DNA from: Cryptomeria japonica
Taxonomy: Eukaryota; Streptophyta; Pinopsida; Cupressales; Cupressaceae
Length of the DNA: 64,000 bases
Direction of reading: 5' to 3'
Assembly: GCF_030272615.1 (NCBI RefSeq)
Contig: NC_081415.1
Coordinates: 106,743,254 to 106,807,253 of the forward strand
This document shows positions 1 to 9,870 of the stretch, in pieces. Position numbers and translations under genes: made by a program. Under the pieces are notes generated by a model, which was not told the origin of the DNA, did no database searches, and worked only from the letters and a program-made list of their open reading frames with translations. Every line of letters starts with the position of its first letter. Position 1 is the stretch's first letter.

Positions 1-824
1 TGTTGTCAGTGAGGAAGTGCAAGAGAATTAGAATAATCAAAAGACTCTGAGGTATGTAAGATTGAATCATTTAGAAAATCAGATTATTGGTGATAAGAAT
101 AAAGGTGTGATGACTAGGAGAAGGATTGTTGCTAAAGAGATATATTTGATTTCATATATTGATCCTAAAGATGTTGCAGAAGCATGTAAGGATGAGAATT
201 GGATAAAAGCAATAGAAGAAGAGTTGAATCAGATTGAGAAGAATAACACTTGGGAGCTTGTTTCGAGACCTAAAGAGAGGAATGTAATTGGCACTAAATG
301 GGTGTTCCAAAATAAACTGAATGAAGCTAGTGAAGTTGTCAGAAACAAATTAAGATTGGTATGTAAAGGGTTTTCTCAGATGAAAGGTATTGATTATGAG
401 GAGACTTTTGCTCTGATGGCTAGAATTGAATCTGTTATATTGTTTCTTGCATATGCTACTTATAAGAATTTCAAGGTATATCAGATGGGTGTCAAGTCAG
501 CCTTTTTGAATGGTGATTTGGAAGAGGAAGTCTACATTGAGCAACCAAATGGATTTTCATTATCAAATGAAGGAGATGTAGTATGCAAATTGAAGAAAGC
601 TTTGTATGGTCTTAAGCAAGCCCCTAGAGCCTGGTATGGTAGATTAGGCAAATACTTGATGCTAGGATTTTGTAAAGGTACTATTGATAGTAATTTATAC
701 TTTAGGATTGAAAATGATAACATTTTGATTGTTGAAGTCTTTGTTGATGATATCATTTTTGGAGGAGATGATGATTTGAGTATGAATATTGCTAATGATA
801 TGCAAAAGGAGTTTGAGATGTCTA
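1..824 (+). pseudogene. Ty1/copia pol fragment: integrase-RT linker and reverse transcriptase (first part)
   Basis: This is the middle of a copia Pol polyprotein that enters from outside the window. From about base 62 the frame is open for 255 codons. It shows the conserved copia stretch around NNTWELV, then GTKWVFQNK, the RT core ([35 protein letters not shown]) and an FVDD catalytic box at 740-751. In the family this enzyme copies element RNA into cDNA in cytoplasmic particles. The frame is cut at 824 by insertion of Tat-1 and resumes at 16779. Bases 1-61 read as linker but hold a stop, so the element was already damaged. A second copy of the same family lies at 58782-64000 in the opposite orientation. 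Copia assignment is firm; the lineage within copia is not assigned. Confidence 0.93.
820..824. other. Target-site duplication GTCTA, left copy (Tat-1)
   Basis: GTCTA directly precedes the TG of the 5' LTR at 825. The same five bases follow the 3' LTR at 16774-16778. A 5-bp duplication is what gypsy integrases normally leave. Removing the element and one copy restores the copia frame. Confidence 0.95.
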
Positions 825-849
825 TGTAGACACTCAAAATTGTCATGTC

Positions 850-1033
850 TAATTAAATAAATATTTTATTTATTTAATTATCTAAGCCTAATTCTTCTAT
901 TAATTAAATAAATCTTTATTTATTTAATTCATTCATTTATCCTCTTCTAGCCTTATTTCTCATTTAAATAAATACATTTATTTATTTAAATTATCATTTT
1001 CCTAAATTAAATAAATATCTTATTTATTTAATT
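850..1033. repeat. Four perfect AT palindromes in the Tat-1 U3
   Basis: Inverted repeats with no internal mismatch lie at 850-880 (14-bp arms), 902-929 (12-bp arms), 962-991 (13-bp arms) and 1005-1033 (13-bp arms), with loops of 3-4 bases. All are variants of TTAAATAAAT facing ATTTATTTAA. The 3' LTR carries a fifth copy. Function unknown; they could form cruciforms or RNA hairpins. Confidence 0.9.
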
Positions 1034-1195
1034 ATTTCATTATCCTTTTCTACACATGACACATGTCATTCATCTCCTAATTCCTACACTACCTACCTCT
1101 TTCATTATTTTATTATTTCTTCTACCTACCCTCTAATCATAGCCGACCTCCTTTTACAGCTCTCAATCTTATCCCTCCATTTCATATTGTGTCTT

Positions 1196-1205
1196 CTATT
1201 TAAGG
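1196..1205 (+). promoter_or_regulatory. Candidate TATA box of the Tat-1 5' LTR
   Basis: CTATTTAAGG lies after the palindromes and before a CT-rich stretch typical of a plant transcription start. The identical site is at 16417-16426 in the 3' LTR. Confidence 0.55.
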
Positions 1206-1555
1206 AGATGCCTCCTTCATTGTAAAACCCTAATCGCTAATCGACAATCTTCAGGACTCGGCTACACTACGATCCTACTTGCAACCACATTTCGTTCTTT
1301 GTTGAGCTCTTGTGCACATAAAATCTGAGAACAAATATATCAAGCAAGATCAATAGAGATAGGAAGAATGGAGATCAAAACCCTATTGGACATGTGATGG
1401 TATAATCTTTGTGATTTCATTTGATTTGCATTGTCTTAGGTAATCTTTATATGTTATGGTGGATCTTTGTTGTTGTTAGGCTAGGGTTTGGTGGTTGAAT
1501 TCATTTAGCCTTTCAATTTTGTTATTATTGTTATCCATTTTCACCATATACATTT

Positions 1556-1575
1556 TGGCACGCCCGATGGGACCC
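1556..1575 (+). other. Primer-binding site, Tat-1
   Basis: TGGCACGCCCGATGGGACCC begins three bases after the LTR and starts with the TGG complementary to a tRNA CCA end. Tat-2 has nearly the same site at 36748-36767. I do not assign the priming tRNA. Confidence 0.75.
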
Positions 1576-1659
1576 TTGTCCCTTTGCATTTAACCCCCTT
1601 GTTGCAGGTCTTGTGTTTTTGAAGTTGCAGATTGGACATTTTTGGCAGCATTTTTGGTA

Positions 1660-1925
1660 TTTTCGCGTCTGCGCACTTTCGGATCGCGTTTTTGATTTTC
1701 TGGCACATCTGAGAAATCTGGATCTGTGTCTGTGTTTTGGTCATATTTCATTTTGCAGGTTCCAGGGAGGCGCGTCTGTGTTACTGAAATGCATCTATGT
1801 CATTTTCAACCGCATTTGAGTACAGAAAGCGCGTCTTTGGTTTTTAATCGTGTCTGTGTCTCACAGAACTGCATTTCTGTTGCTGAGTCGCGTCTGCGTA
1901 GGCGGTAATCGCGTCTATGTATTGC
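1660..1925 (+). repeat. GCGTCTGTGT motif cluster 1 (Tat-1 leader)
   Basis: Degenerate dispersed copies of (C)GCGTCTGTGT, including GCGTCTGCGC, GCGTCTGTGT, GCGTCTTTGG, GTGTCTGTGT, GCGTCTGCGT and GCGTCTATGT. They stand out by CpG content from AT-rich surroundings. Spacing is irregular, so this is not a simple tandem array. Confidence 0.8.
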
Positions 1926-2639
1926 CTGTTTCAAAATTTTGAAAATTTTATTGATTCGATTTTTGGATTTTGCATTTAGGGTTTTAGATCTGGTTTATTT
2001 TTGGACTAACATTTTCAGATCTAGCTAACATAATTGGTGCAGCTTGCCTTGGAAGCTAAATCATTTGGTTGAAGGCCCCTATTTTCACAAAGTCTTTTGG
2101 GTTTTAAAATTTACCTAACTTGTGTGTTTGCAGGAAGGGGTGATTATTTCAAACAACCCAAACTACTAACAACTCTTTGTTGTAGGTCCTTGGCAAGAGT
2201 TTTTGATTTTTATTGTGTGTCTTGTTTTCATAGACTAGCAAACACTTGCATTGGTGCACTAAAATTGAATCATTGTCTTTTGTGTCTTGAGCAATAGGCT
2301 CTTTTTGTTTAATCTTTAGAGAGCCTATCTTCCCGTGTGGTCATTAGGACTACTAGTGAGAAGAGAACAACCCAAGTGGTAGCGAGGAAAACCCACCTCT
2401 TCCAAACCACTATAATCAAATGTATTCATGGTGAAAACTATGAATAACATGTGTTGATTAGTTCATACCGACACTATGTCTCCCCATAAACCCGTTTGAT
2501 CAAATTTATTTGATCATTTGTAGGGCGTAACCCCTACCGACTGGGAGCCTTCTGTATTTACAGAGCTGAAAGTGCCGCATGTATGGCCACATGAGCAGAT
2601 GCCCTTACTAGCACCTTTTTGTTCTAGAAGCCCAAATCC

Positions 2640-2800
2640 TTCTAGTTGTTGGGGCAGGAGGTCGGACCTCTAGTAGCGGCCCACACACATACGGTTCTTA
2701 GTAGAGATACAAAGTTCGCCATGGGGAGTTTTCATGGGGATTGATTCTTGGCTGACCTGAGAAGTAAAACCCCATGTGGGATCAACAACTATTATCTTGG
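2640..2800 (+). other. Conserved leader block with palindrome GAGGTC-N-GACCTC (Tat-1)
   Basis: This noncoding block recurs in Tat-2 at 38255-38500. The best stretch, 2699-2743 versus 38321-38364, is almost identical although the coding regions have diverged. The palindrome GAGGTC-G-GACCTC at 2658-2670 is kept in Tat-2 with only the middle base changed. A packaging or dimerisation signal is a plausible inference. Confidence 0.7.
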
Positions 2801-3061
2801 CCAGCCATAAGAATTGTGCTTGACTTATTTTAAACATTCAAACATTCAAAACCAAACAGCAAAACATTGTGTCTTTTGTGTCTTCAAGTGTATGCAAAAC
2901 AATTTTACATCAAACAACACACTTTTCTTGGAGTCAAACACTTGCAAACATTGAGTCCTCATCAACATTGTGTCCTCTTGTCACAAAAAATAGTCAAACA
3001 GTCAGATTTGGTCACAACAAAACGACTTCACAGATTGGAAAAAATTGCACAAATTTACAGA

Positions 3062-3215
3062 AACACGTCTGTGTCTGTTTTAACCGCGTCTGAGTCATCT
3101 AAATGCGTCTATGAAGGGCAGAATAGTGTCTGTGTTGATAACAGCGTCTGTGTTGAATAGAAACACGTCTGAGTTGGATAACCGCGTCTATGCAGTATAC
3201 AGGCGCGTCTGTGTT
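3062..3215 (+). repeat. GCGTCTGTGT motif cluster 2 (Tat-1 leader)
   Basis: About nine further copies, for example ACGTCTGTGT, GCGTCTGAGT, GCGTCTATGA, GTGTCTGTGT, GCGTCTGTGT and GCGTCTATGC, in roughly 150 bp. The reverse complement of the motif appears at 15385-15480. Confidence 0.8.
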
Positions 3216-3707
3216 CAAAATTGCAAAAAAATTTCACAGTTCAGCAAACAAAAGAAATCAGTTTCGGAATTCTTGAGCTTCCTAGGTTGTTTCTTCAGGT
3301 TTCATCTAGCATTCAACCTGTCTTTGGGTCTCACATAGTCCATCCTTGCTTCACATCTCATTTTACATTCATACTTGTCTAAACTTGGGTCAAAAGGTCA
3401 CTTGCTTGTCCTCATCATACTTTGTCAACACACTACATACAACAACACTTTGCTAAGTGGTCCCTCATCAAGGTTTCTTACCTTTGGGTCTCATTTGGTT
3501 TTACTTAGGGTCAAGGTCAGCTTACCTCATCAAGAGAAACTATCCTCTCTTTGGAAGTCACACCTACTCTACCACATACATACTTGGTCTTACACTTTGG
3601 ACATTTGCAAGTACACCTCAGATTCATTTACATTCCATCCAACTCTTGGTCTTCCATACTTTTTCCATTTTCATCTAATCTTACACATCTTGGTCAATAC
3701 CTAGTTC

Positions 3708-5774
3708 GTGGTTGAAACCCGTCTTCAAAAATCTAGGAGAGAAACTAAAGAGGCTCAAGAGTCCGCAAACATGAGTTCTTATGAGTATGACAATGATTTA
3801 TTTTTCAATACTGATCACACTACATTGCCTGACATGGATGTCTATAGAAACATTCCAAATGTGGAGAACGCAGACACTACAAACAACAATGTTACACACA
3901 ATGACAATATGGACAACTTTTCAATACATTCAGCAGATGTGGAAGAATCCATTATGAATCCCCATTTCAATCGATTGATTGAGGAAATAATGAGGAGGGA
4001 TAGACAATACTTCTTACAAATGATGGCACAAAGTGGAGCCAAGATACCTCATGATTTTGACATCTCTCAAATAATGGAAAATCAACCTTTGCAACAAACT
4101 CACTCCAACATGGATCAAAGGAGACCTAATAATGGAGGAAATAGAGGACCACATATGGTACCTGAATCACCATCAGCTTTGCTTCAAAAACTAGAGGTCC
4201 CACATACACATGGTCAAGCATATGATACTTACCTTCGTAGACCATTATGGAAGTCTTATGCAGACAAATATGCTCAATCACATACTAATGCTAAGGATCA
4301 ACCACCAAAACAATTGGATGTTCAAAGGCATGCTCAAAATTTGGACACAAGGAAACCTCATGTCAAATTTGGGCGCAACACATTAGAACATGGCATGCCT
4401 ATAGAGTATGGTATACATGCACAAAATAGATATGGTGTTCCTCAACATGAATCTATACCAAGTGGTCCATATATGTAGCATTACTATAGACCTCCTCCAT
4501 ATGAACATGTGTATGATCAATATCATCCATATATGCAACAAGCTCCTCCTCAAATTGGTGCCTCAAACATGGGGTATGGTCCAAGAAGTCGATCTCCACC
4601 TAAGAGAAATTTGGAACAACAAATCAAGGACTTACAAAAGAAAATGGAGGACATAAATACACCGAAGCCAACATACACAATGAGAGATATATGTCCTTAT
4701 CCATTTGACAAGAGCATTCCAATGCCTCCATTTCCTACACACTTTGTGACGCCTAAATTTGATAAGTATAGAGGAAAAGGGGATCCTAAGGCACACATAA
4801 GACAATTTTTCACAACTTGCATTGAAGTAGCTTCAGAAGAGACATATTTGATGAGATTATTCCCACAAAGCTTAGGTGATCAAGCTATGGAATGGTTCTC
4901 CCAACTCCCACCTAGTATTAAGTCATGGGGTGACTTAGCAGAGGCATTTATTCAACATTTCTCATACAATATAGAGACAGACATATCAGTCACTACTTTG
5001 TGCAATACCAAGCAAAAAGAGGGAGAGTCTTTTGCATCATTTTTACAAAGATGGAGAAATCTAGCCAGCAGATGCTCTTGTGAAATTCCACAGAAACAAA
5101 TGGTAGAAATGTTCACCCAGAACATTAACAAAGACATTGCTTATGATCTAAGAAAAGCTTGTTTGTCCACCTTCAAGGATGTCATTGAAAAAGACTTAGC
5201 AACAAAAAAGGTTCTAATTGAGCAAGGAGTCATTAAGATATTTAAGGAGAACAAGGATGACTTTAAAGGAAAAGACAAACCAAGATTTTGGAATAAAAAC
5301 AAGAGCACAGTCAATGATGGTGTTGTTGATGCCAACACGGTGTGACCCAAATTCATCTTTTCAGGATCAAGTTCTACAAACAATCAAGTGAATACTCAAA
5401 CAACTTCTAGATCACGAAGGAAGTACACCCCATTGGGAGAACCACTTGAATCAGTCTTCAAAGAGCTTGTGGCAAACAAAGTGATCACAATTCTAGATTT
5501 TCCTCCATATGAACCAAAGGTCAAACCAAATTGGTGGAATGATGATGAGTATTGTGAATTCCATAAGAGCAAGGGTCATAAGACAGGAAATTGTCATCAA
5601 CTGAAGAACATCGTACAAGATCTCATTGATAGAGGTGACATTGAGATTGAGGGACACTCATCCAATCAAGAACATGAGATGTTTAAGGAACCATTCCCAA
5701 AGCACGACAAGGGAAAAGCTAAAGTCACAAATGATCAAGCCAACTATAGTAGAGCACCTTATAACTATGATTAA
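3708..5774 (+). pseudogene. Tat-1 gag (capsid and nucleocapsid), broken
   Basis: The start is inferred at 3708, where VETRLQKSRRET begins. The codon is GTG where Tat-2 has ATG at the equivalent place (39686). The retrotransposon gag domain lies at about 4740-5140 (FDKYRGKGDPKAHIRQF, QAMEWFSQLP, SFASFLQRWRNLAS). A zinc knuckle follows near 5552-5600 (YCEFHKSKGHKTGNC), the C-H-H-C form I associate with Tat elements. In the family Gag builds the particle that packages element RNA. In-frame stops at 4476 (TAG), 5343 (TGA) and 5772 (TAA) break the gene. No frameshift is seen. Confidence 0.9.
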
Positions 5775-6827
5775 ACTATCAATCACATCTCGATGGACAA
5801 TCATATCTCTACTATTACCATCAAGAACAAAAACCTTGAGAATCTTCCTCAGAGACCCAAGATTGTCCTAAGAGGTGTTGGATCTTCTTCCAAACCTACT
5901 TCTGAATGTCATGTTACGACCCGTTGAGGTAAAATTACTTTGCCAGGTGCCTCAACTAAAAATACCGCTTCTTCATCAACCAAACCTAAGTATGACCTTG
6001 TAGAACAGTTAGGGAAGACACCCGCGCTCATCTCCATACTTGAGCTCTTACGCATATCTCCCTCTCATAAAGCTATTCTAGATAAAATCTTGAGAGACAC
6101 CGTCGTTCCTACTGATCTGAACGTGGACTAGTTTCAAGCCATGGTGGGATACCTTTCCGTTCCACACTCCCTTACATTCACAGAAGCTGATGACGCCTCC
6201 TTAAGTCAGCCACATAATGCACCTTTACACATTGAAGCCTTCATACACAAACATCGAATAAAGCGAGTCCTAATAGATGGAGGAGCTGGTCTAAACATTT
6301 GTACATTGAGCACCATTAAACAATTGGTATATTCTGATAAAGCTATGAATTCAAAAAATCAAATCACCATCAAGGCATATGATGATGAAGAGTGCTCATC
6401 TAAAGGCACAGTCACCTTACCTCTAAGAGTTGGACCAGTTATAAAGGATGTGATTTGTCAAGTTCTAGATCTGGACCTCACTTATAATATATTGCTAGGA
6501 CATCCTTGGATTCATGAAATGAGGGCAGTCCCATCGACATATCACCAATGCATTAAGTTTCCTCACAATGGAGTCGAGGTAACAGTTAACGGTGATCCTA
6601 ATCCGTTCATATATTGCAATAACCTGAGATCACATACTAAGACCATCATTCCCAGTAATCGTGAAGTTGTTCCTTCTTCGGCATACATTGACCCTGAGTC
6701 ATTGAAACCTTCGACATCAAAACAAGGTGAACTTAAAGGCAAATTTCAAGACAAAGGCATGGGAGAATACACTTTAAATCAGACCATGTATTTACGACAA
6801 GTCATGAGCTCTCCAAAAGAATATTGA
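5775..6827 (+). pseudogene. Tat-1 protease region, broken
   Basis: This is the retropepsin-like aspartic protease that cuts the Gag-Pol polyprotein. The active-site motif VLIDGGAGLNICTL is intact near 6271-6310, and the flap/helix part NILLGHPWIHEMRAVPSTYHQ follows near 6487-6545. Stops at 5925 (TGA), 6129 (TAG) and 6825 (TGA) lie in the same frame. The 5925 stop stands where Tat-2 reads an Arg codon (CGA) in a matching context. Tat-2 has the same domain at 42190-42579, but with the catalytic Asp replaced. Confidence 0.88.
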
Positions 6828-8066
6828 AGGCCACATCCTAACAAGCAAATATCCATCATAGTATTCAAATGGGATCCTACTACCTTTCAAAGATGGGGTG
6901 AACTGGAAGAGGAAGGTTTATACAAAATGCTCTACAAAGACATTGAAGATGACACACAAGATCAGATCAATATACCCTGTGAGAAATATGCCAAAGGCTT
7001 CAAGATTCTACAAAAATTCGGGTATGATGGAAAAAGCCCTCTTGGGTTACGAAAAGAAGGCGTTAGGGAACCCTTACAACCTGAATTGACTATAAAAAGG
7101 GAACGCTCGAAGGGACTTGGTTTCCTGACTTCCAAGATCCACACTAAAAGGACAGAAAAGGCATCACAAATCAAAGTTGCCAAAATTCAACAAGAGGATT
7201 GCTATTCCACAGACTCCAACAAATGGGAATGGGGTTCAGACAAATCCTCCAGTGATTATGAGCTCACCGAGATATTCAGAGAGCCAGATGAACCCACAGA
7301 AGAAAAGGAATTTTATAAAAAGTTTAGAGTTGGTCAAGAAATAAACCATGAGGATTCTGCACAGTCTTCGTCTCAAGGTTCTAGTTCGAAATCACATAGG
7401 ATGAGAACACCTATCCCAGAATGCGCTACTAGTGATGACAATTTGGATTCACTTGTGATCGAGACTGATGAGGAGAGTACCATCGATGACCTCGATAATT
7501 ACCTCAACATACCCAAATATAACCACATCTTCACTCTTAACCCCGCAAACTCCAAAGACATTAAAGGCCTTCCCCTTGTCCACCACCAACTCATTGACTG
7601 GGATCAGGAAGGACTAGCACAATTTGACACCTTCCAAAATGATGAAGCTATTATTGACTATCTTGGCATACGAGATGATCTTCCCCTTGGGGACCATAAA
7701 GCAGGATACACTATAGAACTCAACAACATGGCATATTTTGGTGAGGGTATTGGACCTTCCAGTCGCAAAAATGTGAAAATAAGAACAAATCAAGGGTCTT
7801 ATGGTGAAAACCACACTATGGCATTATCTGATCCCAAAAAAGTAAAAAGAAAGGACGTATCTAAGGGTGAAAACCTCTCTGAGGCACCTGAAGATGGAAG
7901 GCTCGACATTCTCCCAGCCTCATATGAGGAAAAGTCATCCATGCTAGTAGAGGAGACTATCAAAACAAACATTGGTACGGAAGAGGTTCCACACAACATA
8001 TTCCTAGCTAAATCATTAACAGAGTCCGAAAGGTCACAGTTCATAAGTTTCTTCAAGGAACGATAA
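6828..8066 (+). pseudogene. Tat-1 protease-RT linker with G-patch-like stretch
   Basis: About 410 codons join protease to RT. Near 6990-7130 the glycine pattern KFGYDGKSPLGLRKEG followed by KGLGF resembles a G-patch, an RNA-binding glycine motif. Tat-2 has the equivalent at 42990-43100. The rest is acidic and Ser/Thr-rich with no domain I recognise. The C-terminal part (NIFLAKSLTESERSQFISFF) is the usual lead-in to RT. A TAA at 8064 breaks the frame directly before INFAWSY. Confidence 0.7.
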
Positions 8067-8960
8067 ATCAACTTTGCATGGTCATACGCTGATATGCCTG
8101 GACTAGATCCGGATTTGGTAATGCATCATCTGACAGTCAAACTAGGGGCAAAGCCAGTGAAATAGAAATTAAGAAAAATGCATCCACAAGTGGCATTACT
8201 AGTCAAAGCAGAGCTGGAGAAGTTATTGGATGTCGGATTCATACGCCCAATTGATTATCCTGAATGGATCTCCAATTTAGTACCTGTCAGTAAACCTAAT
8301 CGTAGTATCAGAATATGTACAGATTTCAGAGACATCAACAAAGCTTGTCCAAAAGATGACTTCCCATTACCAAATATTGACTTGATCGTTGATCTCACAG
8401 CAGGTCACGAAATGTTATCATTAATGGATGGATTTTCTGGTTATAATCAAATAAGGATCGCACCCGAAGATCAACACAAAACATCATTCACTTGTCCATG
8501 GAGAACTTTCTGTTGGAATGTCATGCCCTTTGGGCTAAAAAATGCAGGTGCTACATATCAAAGAGCCATGACTACTATATTTCATGATCTCATGCACGTG
8601 ACCGTGGAAGATTATGTTGACAATCTCTTGGGTAAATCAGTAGACAGAGATACACATTTGGACATACTTTTAGTCATCTTTGATCGGTTGGAAAAATACA
8701 AAGTAAGATTAAATCCCAAGAAATGCGTCTTTGGAGTAACCTCCGGGAAGCTCCTAGGATTCATTGTGTCCAAAAGAGGAATTGAAGCTGATCCAGCAAA
8801 AGTCAAGGCTATCTTGGACATGCCGCCACCCAGAAATATCAGTCAACTTCGATCCTTACAAGGGAGACTCCAGTCTATATGAAGATTCATAGCACAACTT
8901 GCAGATAAGTGTAATCCTTTTCAACACTTGCTACATAAAAATATCAAATTCAAATAGGAT
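8067..8960 (+). pseudogene. Tat-1 reverse transcriptase, catalytically altered
   Basis: Clear gypsy RT: INFAWSYADMPGLDP, VPVSKPNRSIRICTDFRD, NKACPKDDFPLPNID, LMDGFSGYNQI and MPFGLKNAGATYQRAMT. The catalytic box reads YVDN at 8613-8624 instead of YVDD; the second Asp codon has become AAT. Tat-2 keeps YVDD at 44307-44318. In-frame stops lie at 8163 (TAG), 8880 (TGA) and 8955 (TAG). The enzyme would copy RNA to cDNA; this copy cannot, from both the stops and the Asp change. Confidence 0.93.
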
Positions 8961-9440
8961 GATAACTATCAACAAGCTTTTCAGACGCTCAAAGATTATC
9001 TTTTGAATCCACCAGTTTTGATGCCACCAGTTCTAGATCAGCCTTTGCTACTATACATATCAGCTACTCCAACAACGCTGGGGGCACTCCTAGCACAACA
9101 AATTGCAGAGGGTAAGGAAAAGGCCGTATACTATATCAGTCGCACATTGGTGGGATATGAGCTAAACTACACACCAATCGAGCATGCATGTCTCGTTGTG
9201 GTCTTTGCTTCATAGAAATTACGACATTATATGCTCACTCATAAGACTAAGTTGGTTGCAAGAATTGATCCGTTGAAATACCTCCTCAATAAAGCAACAC
9301 TTACTGGGCGGCTAGCCAAGTGGGTAATGATCCTGAGTGAATTTGACATCGAGTATGTTGATAGAAAAGCAATAAAAGGACAAGAAATCGTAGATCAATT
9401 AGCAAATTCCCCCATGATGGATGATGTTCCCCTAAATTTA
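8961..9440 (+). pseudogene. Tat-1 gypsy-type RNase H (gRH), broken
   Basis: This is the standard RNase H that follows RT in gypsy elements and degrades template RNA. Visible are LLYISATPTTLGALLAQQ, AVYYISRTLVGYELNYTPIE, the tether HYML and the end DIEYVDRKAIKGQEIVDQLA. A TAG at 9213 replaces the Gln before KLRHYML; Tat-2 has CAA at that position. The domain order RT-gRH-aRH-INT is read without a frameshift. Confidence 0.88.
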
Positions 9441-9870
9441 GAATTTCCAGATAAATCCATTTTAACAATATCACATGCAAAGCCATGGCAACTGTACTTT
9501 GACGGCTCATACACACAGCATGGGGCAGGAGCGGGCATCCTTTTCATAACTCCTCAAGGCGACTCTATACCAAAGTCATACCACTTATCATTTCCTTGCA
9601 CTAACAATATAGCAGAATATGAGGCATTAACAACTGGACTATGTATTGCAGTTCAATGGAAGATCCAGGAACTTTGTGTTTTGGGGTATTCTCAATTGGT
9701 TATCCATCAAGCAACTGATGATTACCAAACAAAAGATGAAAAATTACTGCCTTACAAACAAATGGTGGACGACTTGAAACAACACTTCACAAAGATAGAT
9801 TTTGAGCAGATACCAAGAGAGCAGAATCGTGTCGTAGATGCCATGGCTACAATTGCTTCACTGATCAATC
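9441..9870 (+). pseudogene. Tat-1 second RNase H (archaeal type, aRH)
   Basis: A second RNase H domain starts with WQLYFDGSYTQHGAGAGI. It has the NNIAEYEAL motif near 9605-9630 and ends with IPREQNRVVDAMATIA near 9820-9860. A dual RNase H is the published hallmark of plant Tat elements. Where many aRH domains have GDS, this copy reads GYS (near 9685), while Tat-2 keeps GDS, so a likely metal-binding Asp is lost here. No stop falls within this domain. Confidence 0.88.

Larger units (their letters stand above)
825..1552 (+). repeat. 5' LTR of Tat-1
   Basis: Runs from TGTAGACACTC to CATATACA, 728 bp, matching 16001-16773. It begins TG and ends CA and is followed by a primer-site sequence. It contains four AT palindromes, a TATA-like box near 1196 and a transcribed-looking 3' part. 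Confidence 0.95.
1553..3707 (+). other. Long untranslated leader of Tat-1
   Basis: A stretch of 2.15 kb between primer site and gag without a convincing reading frame. It holds two clusters of the GCGTCTGTGT motif, a block conserved with the Tat-2 leader and, from about 3330, a CT/CA-rich stretch. A long leader before gag is shared with Tat-2 (2.9 kb). Confidence 0.75.

Noticed and set aside
1553-3707. Small frames in the Tat-1 leader as an env-like or extra gene
   Set aside because: They are short, lack domains, are not shared with the Tat-2 leader and partly follow the repeated CpG motif.
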